This document shows positions 1 to 7,769 of a stretch of 10,888 nucleotides of DNA, one piece after another (the stretch's first letter is position 1; every line of letters starts with the position of its first letter). This DNA is from Gemmatimonadota bacterium. GTDB lineage: Bacteria > Gemmatimonadota > Gemmatimonadetes > Longimicrobiales > Gaopeijiaceae. The stretch spans positions 1-10,888 of the forward strand of contig RFGQ01000365.1 in assembly GCA_003695865.1 (NCBI GenBank), in the 5' to 3' direction. The translations under genes were made by a program, and so were the position numbers. The notes beneath the pieces were generated by a model that did not search any database, was not told the origin of the DNA, and saw nothing but the letters and a program-made list of their open reading frames with translations.

Positions 1-62
1 GCAGCGACGCGCGCAGCGCGCTCGCGCGCCTCGGGGGCGAGGCGTTGGGCGGCCCTATCTGA
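1..62 (+). CDS. C-terminal end of an unidentified protein (partial, enters from the left)
   Basis: Reading from base 3, the plus strand gives 19 codons ending in TGA at 60-62, with the C-terminal peptide SDARSALARLGGEALGGPI. The codons behave like real coding sequence in a high-GC genome: almost every third position is G or C, first positions favour G, and second positions are mixed. The tail would end just before a hairpin (64-84) and converge on the DoxX gene. The fragment is too short to assign a function, and reading frame 1 is also open over this stretch. The call rests only on codon pattern and a sensible stop position. Confidence 0.4.
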   Translation, partial: SDARSALARLGGEALGGPI

Positions 63-63
63 G

Positions 64-84
64 GGGCCCGACCGACAAGGGCCC
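64..84 (-). terminator. Hairpin at the end of doxX, possible (bidirectional) terminator
   Basis: GGGCCC at 64-69 and GGGCCC at 79-84 form a 6-bp inverted repeat around a 9-base loop. The stem begins at the last base of the DoxX stop codon (84-86) and ends 2 bases after the putative plus-strand stop at 60-62. It therefore sits exactly between two convergent genes and could serve both. No T tract follows on either strand, so it is not a canonical intrinsic terminator. Confidence 0.35.
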
Positions 85-485
85 TACAGGCTCATCGGCC
101 ACTCCGTGCCGGCGTAGTAGGCGATCAGCAGCGCCGCGCCCGCCATGGCCATGTTCTTCATGAAGTGCGTCATCTCGTTCATCTGCGCCTGCGGATCGGA
201 CTCCTTCCAGAACGCGTGCATCATGAACGAGGTGGGCACGAGGAAGATCACCAGCAGCCCGGCTCCGATGAAGCGATGCCATCCGGTGGCGACCATGAGT
301 CCGCCGGCGAGGATCATCAGACCCGTGAGCGCGGTCGCCGCCTTCGCGGCCGGCACGCCCTTGGCCTCGGCATAGCCCGCCATGTCGTTGAGCTTCATCA
401 GGTGGTTCATCCCACTCCCGATGAAGACCATGGCAAAGAGGATCCTGCCGACCAGGTGCATCCAGGGCATCAACGTCTCGAGCAT
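84..485 (-). CDS. DoxX family membrane protein
   Basis: This 133-residue integral membrane protein has four predicted helices (about 8-29, 48-68, 72-93 and 109-126). The DoxX-like pattern is visible: an N-terminal helix with GRILFAMVFIGSGMNHL, a short polar loop containing YAEAKGVP, a second helix with LTGLMILAGGLMVATGW, and a conserved phenylalanine/histidine-rich third helix (FMMHAFW). Length and topology are typical of the DoxX/SURF4-like superfamily. Members are linked to quinone or thiol redox chemistry and oxidative-stress tolerance, but the reaction of most is unknown. The ATG is supported by GGAGG at 494-498 on this strand, 8 bases upstream. It lies 127 bases downstream of mutY on the same strand, so co-transcription is possible but not shown. 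Confidence 0.88.
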   Translation of the reverse strand: MLETLMPWMHLVGRILFAMVFIGSGMNHLMKLNDMAGYAEAKGVPAAKAATALTGLMILAGGLMVATGWHRFIGAGLLVIFLVPTSFMMHAFWKESDPQAQMNEMTHFMKNMAMAGAALLIAYYAGTEWPMSL

Positions 486-551
486 CGCAGCAGCCTCCGC
501 GGTAGAGGTGTGAGGGGATGCGGTTCGGCGGAACGATGCGGACGGGAGGCC

Positions 552-585
552 CCGGCTCGCCAGAGTTTTTTTGTGGCGGGCCCGG
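552..585. repeat. Imperfect inverted repeat with a T7/A7 loop between mutY and doxX
   Basis: CGCCA at 558-562 faces TGGCG at 574-578 (stem of 5). Further imperfect G/C pairs extend outward through the flanking GGCCCCGG and GGGCCCGG. The loop holds seven consecutive T (566-572; A on the minus strand), an unusually AT-rich run for this window. It lies in the 127-base gap after the mutY stop. It might be an RNA-processing or termination structure, but in the mutY transcript the run is A, not U, and sits in the loop, so it does not fit a normal terminator. Confidence 0.3.
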
Positions 586-612
586 CGGCGGCGGAGTGGC
601 GGAACGGGTTCC

Positions 613-1734
<1,122 letters not shown>

Positions 1735-1743
1735 GCTCCCTCC

Positions 1744-1752
1744 GGTATAGCC
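1744..1752. promoter_or_regulatory. Near-symmetrical TATA element between divergent mutY and VWA genes, candidate bidirectional -10
   Basis: GGTATAGCC reads GGCTATACC on the other strand, so both strands offer a TATA-like hexamer (TATAGC forward, TATACC reverse; 4 of 6 matches to the -10 consensus). It is the only A/T-rich hexamer in the 22-base gap. Transcription starting about 7 bases beyond the hexamer would begin almost at the ATG at 1757 and about 3 bases before the GTG at 1734, implying leaderless or near-leaderless messages. No convincing -35 is seen on either side. This is inference from spacing. Confidence 0.3.
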
Positions 1753-1756
1753 GCGT

Positions 1757-3049
1757 ATGCGCTTCACCACCTACTCGAAGTATCGGGGCCGTTGGATCGA
1801 CGCCCTGAACCTCGAGTCCCTCATGGACCTGCTGTCCGACTTCCTCCTCGACGGAGGCTTCGCGGGCGGTCCGCACTTCCACCCGTACTGGGGCTGGTCG
1901 GGCATCGACGAGCACGACTCGCTCGACGCGCTCAAACAGGCGCTGCTCAAGGCGCTCCTCGAGAGCGGTCAGCTCACCCCCGAGATGCTCGAGGAGCTCC
2001 GCGGCGAGGGCGAGGGCGACGCGGCCGTGCAGCAACAGATCGCCGATCTGCTCGACGACCTCATCCAGCGCATGGTCGACGAGGGCTACATCACCCTCGA
2101 CGAGGGTGGGCCCGCGATGCCGGGGACGGTGCAGGATGTCACCGGACAGGGCAAGGTCGACGAGGCGCGCGAGGCGGCCCGCACGGTGAACTTCAACCTC
2201 ACCCGCAAGGGGCTCGACTTTCTGGGCTACCGGGCCCTGCGCAACCTGCTCTCGGCCATCGGCAAGTCGAGCTTCGGCTCGCACGACACGCCGCACCTGG
2301 CGACCGGCGTGGAGGCGAGCGCCGCCAGCAAGCCGTACGAGTTCGGCGACCAGCTCAACCTCGACCTGCCCGCCACCCTGCGAAACGCCATCGCCCGCCA
2401 GGGCCTCGACGACGGTCCGCTCGACCTCGAGTACGGCGACCTGATGGTCCACCAGGCCGAGTACAGGTCGTCGTGCGCGACGGTGCTGATGCTCGACATC
2501 TCGCACTCGATGGTGCTCTACGGAGAGGACCGCTTCACGCCGGCCAAGCGGGTCGCCCTCGCCCTGGCCCATCTGATCCGCACCCAGTTTCCCGGCGACT
2601 CGCTGCGTGTGGTCACTTTCGGCGACCGGGCGACGGAGATTCCCCTCGGCGAGTTGGGCAAAGCGCAGGTGGGCCCCTACCACACCAACACCGCCGAGGG
2701 CCTGCTGCTCGCGCGCAACCTGCTGCGCGCCCAGAAGAAGGACATGCGGCAGATCATCATGATCACCGACGGCAAGCCCAGCGCCGTCACGCTGCCCGAC
2801 GGGAGGGTCTACACCAACAGCGGCGGCCTCGACCAGGTGATCCTGCAGCAGACCTTCCGGGAGGTCGCCGCGTGCCGCAAGGCGGGCGTGCTCATCAACA
2901 CCTTCATGCTGGCCCGCGACCCCTATCTGGTGAAGTTCGTCCAGCGGGTGTCCGAGATCGCCCGGGGGAAGGCCTACTTCACGTCCACCATGACGCTCGG
3001 GCAGTACATCATGATGGACTTCATGCGCCGGAAGCGCCGTCGGGCCTGA
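1757..3049 (+). CDS. VWA-domain protein (CoxE / Mg-chelatase-like)
   Basis: This 430-residue soluble protein has a C-terminal von Willebrand factor A domain (about 235-425). Its metal-ion-dependent adhesion site (MIDAS) looks complete: DISHS with Asp247, Ser249 and Ser251, a Thr at 310 or 312 (HTNTAEG), and Asp338 in MITDGKPS. Residues 1-230 are mostly helical and acidic, with no signal peptide or membrane helix. The protein ends in a basic tail, MRRKRRRA. Related bacterial VWA proteins often work with a MoxR/chelatase-type AAA+ ATPase in metal insertion or complex remodelling. No such ATPase is in this window, so the substrate is unknown. The ATG has no Shine-Dalgarno upstream (the preceding bases are pyrimidine-rich), consistent with a leaderless message. 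It is divergent from mutY. Confidence 0.88.
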   Translation: MRFTTYSKYRGRWIDALNLESLMDLLSDFLLDGGFAGGPHFHPYWGWSGIDEHDSLDALKQALLKALLESGQLTPEMLEELRGEGEGDAAVQQQIADLLDDLIQRMVDEGYITLDEGGPAMPGTVQDVTGQGKVDEAREAARTVNFNLTRKGLDFLGYRALRNLLSAIGKSSFGSHDTPHLATGVEASAASKPYEFGDQLNLDLPATLRNAIARQGLDDGPLDLEYGDLMVHQAEYRSSCATVLMLDISHSMVLYGEDRFTPAKRVALALAHLIRTQFPGDSLRVVTFGDRATEIPLGELGKAQVGPYHTNTAEGLLLARNLLRAQKKDMRQIIMITDGKPSAVTLPDGRVYTNSGGLDQVILQQTFREVAACRKAGVLINTFMLARDPYLVKFVQRVSEIARGKAYFTSTMTLGQYIMMDFMRRKRRRA

Positions 3050-3056
3050 AGAGCGC

Positions 3057-3072
3057 GGCGTCACGCGACGCT
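3057..3072 (+). terminator. Short hairpin after the VWA gene, possible terminator
   Basis: GGCGTC (3057-3062) pairs with GACGCT (3067-3072) around the loop ACGC: five Watson-Crick pairs plus one G-U. It starts 8 bases after the VWA stop codon (3047-3049). It is followed by TTG and a C run rather than a U tract, so it is at best a weak intrinsic terminator. Confidence 0.3.
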
Positions 3073-3159
3073 TGCCCCCCGAGCCCACCCGCTGCAATGG
3101 TGCAGCACCTCCGCGGCCGCCGCGGGGGCCTGCCCTCGGCGCTCGCCGGGCACGCGCCA

Positions 3160-3178
3160 CCCGCCCCCGGGGGGCGGG
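3160..3178. repeat. G/C-only palindrome in the 289-base gap 3050-3338
   Basis: CCCGCCCC (3160-3167) pairs with GGGGCGGG (3171-3178) around a 3-base loop, an 8-bp all-G/C stem. It lies in a gene-free stretch between the VWA gene and the membrane protein. Apart from this and the G-rich run at 3236-3264, I see no gene, clear promoter or known RNA in that gap. Reading frames cross it, but their translations are low-complexity Pro/Gly/Arg sequence. Confidence 0.35.
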
Positions 3179-3329
3179 GCACCGCGAGAGCGGCCGCGGG
3201 ATTCACCCTGGTGGACGACGCCCGGCGGCGCGCCCGGGGGGCGGCGGACGGAGGGGGGCGGGGGCGCCCGATTCCCGGGTCGGGTTCGATAGACGCGGCC
3301 GACGAGGACGGCTCGCTGACCTGAACCAG

Positions 3330-3334
3330 GGAGG
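3330..3334 (+). promoter_or_regulatory. Shine-Dalgarno fixing a GTG start at 3339
   Basis: GGAGG lies 4 bases before GTG at 3339, within AGGGAGGAACG. It is the best ribosome-binding site in the region. It marks the start just ahead of the first conserved hydrophobic segment and rules out a long N-terminal extension running back through the low-complexity gap. Confidence 0.75.
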
Positions 3335-3338
3335 AACG

Positions 3339-4295
3339 GTGGACAATCGATCGACGGTCGTGTCGCGCGGGGTCGTTGCTGGCCTCGCGGCGGGCGCCGC
3401 CATGGCGCTCTGGTTCCTGCTGGTCGACGGCTCCCAGGGCCAGCCTTTCCGCACGCCGGCGTTCCTGGCGAGCGCGCTGCTGGGCCACGACGAGGTGGTC
3501 CGTGCGGCGGGCCCGGTGGCGCTCTACACACTCGTCCACTTCGGCCTCTTCGCCGCGCTCGGCGTGGGGGTATGCTGGGCGGTGTCGAAGCTGCCTTCCG
3601 CGCCCAACGTGCTGCTCGGATTGGCGCTCGGCTTCCTGCTCTTCGACGGCGTGTTCTACCTGTCCGTCGTGATCACGGGGGTCGACATCGTCGCCGCGCT
3701 CGGCTGGCCGGCGGTGCTGGTCGGAAACCTCGTGGCCGGCGTCGCGCTCATGGGTGTGCTACACATGTTCGGCGGCGCCGGGCGCGAGCCGTGGTGGACG
3801 CCGCTCTCCGAGAGCCGGGTCGTGCGCGAAGGGGTCGCCGCCGGCCTCGTGGGCGCGGGCACCGTGGCGCTCTGGTTCCTGGTGATCGACTTCGCCCAGG
3901 GCCGGCCCTTCTTCACGCCCGGCGCGCTCGGCTCGGCGCTCTTCCTGGGTTCGACCGACCTCGACTCGGTTACGATCAACCTGCTGACCGTGGGAGGCTA
4001 CACGGTGCTGCACGTGCTCGCCTTCGCCGTGGTGGGGATGATCGCCACAGCCATCGCCTGCGGCGCCGAACGCACGCCCCCGATGCTCATCGGCGGCATC
4101 ATGCTCTTCATCTCCTTCGAGGCGCTCTTCATGGGCGTCATGGCGCTGGTGGCCGAGTTCCTGCTCGGCGCCATGGCCTGGTGGACGATCGCGGCGGGCA
4201 ACATCCTGGCCACGGTGGGCATGGGATGGTACCTGCTGGGGAGGCATCCCAAGCTGCAGGAGATGCTCCGGCGCACACACCTGGCCGAGGTCTGA
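3339..4295 (+). CDS. Polytopic membrane protein of unknown function with two repeated halves
   Basis: The predicted protein has 318 residues, about eight membrane helices and no recognised family. Its two halves are plainly homologous. Residues 8-48 (RGVVAGLAAGAAMALWFLL, then VDGSQGQPFRTP) align with 162-205 (EGVAAGLVGAGTVALWFLV, then IDFAQGRPFFTP). The similarity continues through a YTxxH helix (Y63/H67 against Y221/H225), a helix following a short loop ending in P, and a last helix with a conserved GN (129-130 and 287-288). Each half has about four helices (near 10-30, 60-82, 90-115, 118-142, then 166-186, 216-240, 248-275, 280-301), so the halves should lie parallel in the membrane. The GTG start is fixed by GGAGG. 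No catalytic motif is evident; transport, lipid or structural roles are all possible. Confidence 0.85.
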   Translation: MDNRSTVVSRGVVAGLAAGAAMALWFLLVDGSQGQPFRTPAFLASALLGHDEVVRAAGPVALYTLVHFGLFAALGVGVCWAVSKLPSAPNVLLGLALGFLLFDGVFYLSVVITGVDIVAALGWPAVLVGNLVAGVALMGVLHMFGGAGREPWWTPLSESRVVREGVAAGLVGAGTVALWFLVIDFAQGRPFFTPGALGSALFLGSTDLDSVTINLLTVGGYTVLHVLAFAVVGMIATAIACGAERTPPMLIGGIMLFISFEALFMGVMALVAEFLLGAMAWWTIAAGNILATVGMGWYLLGRHPKLQEMLRRTHLAEV

Positions 4296-4333
4296 GGCGG
4301 GAGCCCGAGCCCGGGGCGATTGCCCCCAGCTCC

Positions 4334-4373
4334 ACGGCCCCGGTCGCGTCCGATGCGGCGCGGCCGGGGCCGT
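4334..4373 (+). terminator. Strong 40-base hairpin after the membrane-protein gene, likely terminator
   Basis: ACGGCCCCGG (4334-4343) and CCGGGGCCGT (4364-4373) are perfect reverse complements. The stem continues inward as TCGCGTC against GGCGCGG with two G-U pairs, giving about 17 pairs closed by a 6-base loop. It begins 38 bases after the stop at 4293-4295. No U tract follows, so it may be a U-less terminator, a message-stabilising 3' end, or a 5'-leader structure for the next gene. A smaller hairpin, GGGGC-GATT-GCCCC (4313-4326), precedes it. Confidence 0.5.
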
Positions 4374-4403
4374 CCTACGTCGGCGGTGAAGCATCCGCGA
4401 CCG

Positions 4404-4431
4404 TTGCCTGCGGCCGCGGGGCTGCTTATGT
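4404..4431 (+). promoter_or_regulatory. Candidate promoter for the propeller-amidohydrolase gene
   Basis: TTGCCT (4404-4409) and TTATGT (4426-4431) are separated by 16 bases and roughly match -35 and -10 elements. They lie between the 4334-4373 hairpin and the ATG at 4509. Transcription would start near 4438, leaving a leader of about 70 bases. The match is modest. Confidence 0.3.
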
Positions 4432-4508
4432 CGGGGCTGAGCCGGAGGTGCGCCCCCGGGCGTGCACCCCCGCACTCGACCGACCCGCACTCCGAAGGAA
4501 GACTTCCG

Positions 4509-7500
4509 ATGAACAAGACCGCGTCCGCCCTCACGCGCACGCTCTCCGCCGCTCTCGTCGCGGCGCTGCTTCTCGCTTCCTCCACAGCGCAGGTATCTGC
4601 CCAGGAGAAGGCTTCGTGGGACGTCGAGCGGGAGCTCGGCCCGTTCGTCCCTCTGCAGTTCGAGGCCACCGAGGGCACGTGGATGAACGTCGACGTGAGC
4701 CCCGACGGCTCGACGATCGTGTTCGATCTGCTCGGCGACCTGTACACGATGCCGGTCGAGGGGGGCGAGGCGACGCGCATCACCTCGGGGCAGGCCTTCG
4801 ACATGCAGCCGCGCTTCAGCCCCGACGGCTCGCTGATCGCCTTCATCAGCGACCGCGACGGCATGTTCAACATCTGGGTCGTGAAGCCCGACGGCAGTGA
4901 GCCCCGGCAGGTCTCGGACGAGGACGAACGCGAGGTCAACAGCCCGACCTGGTCGCCCGACGGGCAGTACATCTTCGTGCGCAAGCACTTCGTCGAGCGG
5001 CGCTCCCTGGGCGCCGGGGCGGTCTGGATGTATCACGTGAGCGGCGGTCGCGGCGTGGAGGTCGTGGAGCGCAACGGCTGGCAGAAGGACCTCGGCGAGC
5101 CCGCGCTCTCACCCGATGGACGCTACCTCTACTACAGCCGCAACGTGTGGCCCGGTCAGACCTTCGAGTACAACAAGGATCCCTACCAGACCATCTACGC
5201 CATCCGCCGTGTCGACCTCGAGACCGGCGACGAGATCACGGTGACGCAGCGCCCCGGTGGATCGATCACGCCCCGGCCCTCGCCCGACGGGCGCCGCCTC
5301 GCGTTCATCCGCCGCGTGCGCCTGAAGACCGTGCTCTTCCTGCGCGACCTCGAGACCGGCGAGGAGTGGCCGGTGTGGGACGGGCTCGAGCGCGACATGC
5401 AGGAGGCCTGGGCGATCCACGGGGTCTATACGCAGTACGACTGGATGCCCGACGCCCGCCACATCGTGATCTGGGCGCAGGGAAAGATCTGGAACCTCGA
5501 CACCGAGACGGGCGAAGCTGCGATCATCCCGTTTTCCGCCTGGGTCGACCACCGCATCCACCGCGGCCTGCGCTTCGAGCAGCAGGTCGCCCCCGAGCGC
5601 TTCGACGTGCGCATGCTGCGCGACGTGACGACCTCGCCCGACGGTCGCTTCGTGGTTTACAGCGCGCTGGGTAGCCTCTGGGTCAAGGAGCTGCCGACCG
5701 GCGCCCCCCGGCGCCTCACCCGCTCGGAGGCCATCGAGTTCGCTCCCGCCTTCTCGCCCGACGGGCAGTGGATCGCCTATGCCACCTGGAGCGACCGCGA
5801 CAAGGGTCGGGTGCGCGTGATGCGCGCCGACGGCACGGGCGGGCGTGACGTGGTGGCGACGCCGGGGCACTACACCCGACCTTCGTTCTCGCCCGACGGT
5901 TCACAGTTGGTGTACGAGCGGGTGAGCGGCGACGGCATCCGGGGACGCACCTTCGCGACCGAGACGGGCATCTACCGCGTACCCGTCGACGGCTCGGCGC
6001 CGCCGAGCCGCGTCACCCGTTCGGGCTCGCGTCCTCTGTTCGCGGGCTCGGGGGAGCGCATCTTCCTGAACCGCTTCTCGGGTGGTCGGCTCGAACTCAT
6101 CTCCGTCGATCTGGACGGCAGCGACGAGATCGTCCACTTCCGCTCTCGCAACGCGGACCAGATCGTGCCCTCACCCGACGGCCGCTGGGTGGCCTTCAGC
6201 GAGCGCTACCGCACCTACATCGCCGCCTTCCCGCGCGCCGGGCACCCGGTGGACATCGGCCCCAGCGAGAAGGGCTACCCGGTGCAGCGCGTCAGCGAGA
6301 ACGCGGGCGCCTACCTGCACTGGGCGCCCGACAGCCGCAGCCTGCACTGGTCGCTCGGGCCCGAGTACTTCACCCGCGATCTCACCGAGACGTTCACGTT
6401 CGTCGACGGCGCCGGTCCCGAGCCCGCGCCCGCGGAGGCGGAGGGGCTCGAGATCGGGTTCCAGGCACCCAGTGACCGACCGACGGGGACCGTGGCCTTC
6501 ACCCACGCCCGCATCATCACCGTCGCCGGCGGCGCGGCCGACGGCGCCGTGATCGAAGACGGCACACTCGTGGTCGAGGGGGACCGCATCGTTGCCGTCG
6601 GGCGCAGCCGTGACGTGGACGTGCCGGACTCGGCGTTCGTGGTCGACGCGACGGGCAAGACGCTCATACCCGGCATCATCGACGTGCACGCCCACGTCGG
6701 CGGCGAGAGCAACGGCATCCTCGCCCAGGCGAGCTGGCCGCTGATGGCGAACCTGGCGTTCGGCGTCACGACGGCGCACGACCCGTCGAACAACACCGAG
6801 ACCGTCTTCACCAACAGCGAGATGATCCGCGCCGGGCGCAAGCTGGGCCCCCGGCTCTTCTCGACCGGCACGATCCTCTACGGCGCCGAGGGGAACTTCA
6901 AGGCGATCGTCAACACGCGCGACGATGCCCTGAAACACCTCGAGCGCATGCAGGCGGTGGGCGCCTTCAGCGTGAAGAGCTACAACCAACGCCGCCGTGA
7001 CGCGCGCCAGATGATCATCGACGCGGCCCGGCAACTCGGCATGATGGTCGTGCCCGAAGGCGGCTCGCTGGTCTACAACAACATGACGATGGTGTTCGAC
7101 GGCCACACGAGCGTCGAACACTCGCTGCCCGTGCCCAACGTGTACCGCGACGTCGCCGAGCTCTTCGGGCGCAGCAGCACCGCCTACACCCCGACGATGA
7201 TCGTGGGCTACGGCGGGCTCTCGGGCGAGTACTACTTCTACGAGCGCACGAACGTGTGGGAGAACGAGCGACTGCTCACGTTCACGCCGCGCGATGTCGT
7301 CGATCCCCGCTCTCGCAGACGTCTGAAGGCGGCGGGTGACGACGACTTCAACCACGTGCTCATCTCGCGCGGGGCGAAGGCCATCCAGGACGCCGGCGGT
7401 CTGGTGACCCTGGGAGCCCACGGGCAGCTCCAGGGGCTCGGTGCTCACTGGGAACTCTGGATGTTCACGCAGGGCGGCATGACGCCCGCCGAGGCCATCC

Positions 7501-7769
7501 GGGTGGCGACGTGGAACGGTGCGCGCGCGCTCGGGCTCGACCGCGACCTGGGATCCCTCGAAGTCGGCAAGCTGGCCGACCTGGTCGTGCTCACGGCGAA
7601 CCCGCTCGAGGACGTTCACAACACACAGACCGTCGAGCAGGTGATGGTGGGGGGAAGGCTCTACGACGCGGCGACGCTCGACGAGATCGGCAACAACCCG
7701 CGCCCGCGGCCGCCGCTCTACTGGGAGCTGGAGCCGCAGGGGCCGGGTGGAGGCGCGCCCCGGCCGTGA
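4509..7769 (+). CDS. Secreted WD40/TolB-like beta-propeller fused to an amidohydrolase
   Basis: The product has 1086 residues. A signal peptide (1-31, probable cleavage VSA|QE) sends it across the inner membrane. Residues 45-640 hold about a dozen PD40/TolB-type repeats, most carrying SPDG followed by a hydrophobic strand, probably forming one or two propellers. From about 658 an amidohydrolase domain begins with TGTVAFTHARIITV and the usual small beta-sandwich (GDRIVAVG). DVHAH supplies metal ligands His727 and His729; Lys823 (VKSY) is a candidate carboxylated lysine, and His871 (VEH) a further ligand. Where related imidazolonepropionase-like enzymes have His and Asp, this one has Glu850 (VVPEGG) and His971 (LGAHGQ). 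The substrate is unknown; a peptide or cyclic-amide substrate in the periplasm is a guess. The ATG has a purine-rich GAAGGA 9 bases upstream. The stop overlaps the next start by 4 bases. Confidence 0.93.
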   Translation: MNKTASALTRTLSAALVAALLLASSTAQVSAQEKASWDVERELGPFVPLQFEATEGTWMNVDVSPDGSTIVFDLLGDLYTMPVEGGEATRITSGQAFDMQPRFSPDGSLIAFISDRDGMFNIWVVKPDGSEPRQVSDEDEREVNSPTWSPDGQYIFVRKHFVERRSLGAGAVWMYHVSGGRGVEVVERNGWQKDLGEPALSPDGRYLYYSRNVWPGQTFEYNKDPYQTIYAIRRVDLETGDEITVTQRPGGSITPRPSPDGRRLAFIRRVRLKTVLFLRDLETGEEWPVWDGLERDMQEAWAIHGVYTQYDWMPDARHIVIWAQGKIWNLDTETGEAAIIPFSAWVDHRIHRGLRFEQQVAPERFDVRMLRDVTTSPDGRFVVYSALGSLWVKELPTGAPRRLTRSEAIEFAPAFSPDGQWIAYATWSDRDKGRVRVMRADGTGGRDVVATPGHYTRPSFSPDGSQLVYERVSGDGIRGRTFATETGIYRVPVDGSAPPSRVTRSGSRPLFAGSGERIFLNRFSGGRLELISVDLDGSDEIVHFRSRNADQIVPSPDGRWVAFSERYRTYIAAFPRAGHPVDIGPSEKGYPVQRVSENAGAYLHWAPDSRSLHWSLGPEYFTRDLTETFTFVDGAGPEPAPAEAEGLEIGFQAPSDRPTGTVAFTHARIITVAGGAADGAVIEDGTLVVEGDRIVAVGRSRDVDVPDSAFVVDATGKTLIPGIIDVHAHVGGESNGILAQASWPLMANLAFGVTTAHDPSNNTETVFTNSEMIRAGRKLGPRLFSTGTILYGAEGNFKAIVNTRDDALKHLERMQAVGAFSVKSYNQRRRDARQMIIDAARQLGMMVVPEGGSLVYNNMTMVFDGHTSVEHSLPVPNVYRDVAELFGRSSTAYTPTMIVGYGGLSGEYYFYERTNVWENERLLTFTPRDVVDPRSRRRLKAAGDDDFNHVLISRGAKAIQDAGGLVTLGAHGQLQGLGAHWELWMFTQGGMTPAEAIRVATWNGARALGLDRDLGSLEVGKLADLVVLTANPLEDVHNTQTVEQVMVGGRLYDAATLDEIGNNPRPRPPLYWELEPQGPGGGAPRP

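Noticed and set aside
3072..3338. N-terminal extension of the duplicated membrane protein back through the gap
   Set aside because: The translation is Pro/Gly/Arg low-complexity, and a good Shine-Dalgarno precedes the GTG at 3339.
4497..4507. GGAAG-A-CTTCC palindrome over the ribosome-binding site of the propeller gene
   Set aside because: As RNA it allows only a 4-bp stem with a 3-base loop, too weak to call a regulatory switch.
4320..4508. N-terminal extension of the propeller-amidohydrolase
   Set aside because: The ATG at 4509 begins a textbook signal peptide and has a purine-rich ribosome-binding site; the extension overlaps a strong hairpin and is Arg/Pro-rich.
4690..6340. Recurring cccgacgg-type DNA motifs suggesting a nucleotide repeat array
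   Set aside because: They encode the SPDG turns of the propeller blades at irregular spacing; the repetition is at protein level, not a CRISPR or tandem DNA repeat.
6171..7619. Long open frame on the minus strand opposite the amidohydrolase domain, about 480 codons
   Set aside because: It lies antisense to conserved amidohydrolase motifs and encodes low-complexity Arg/Val/His sequence with no recognisable fold.
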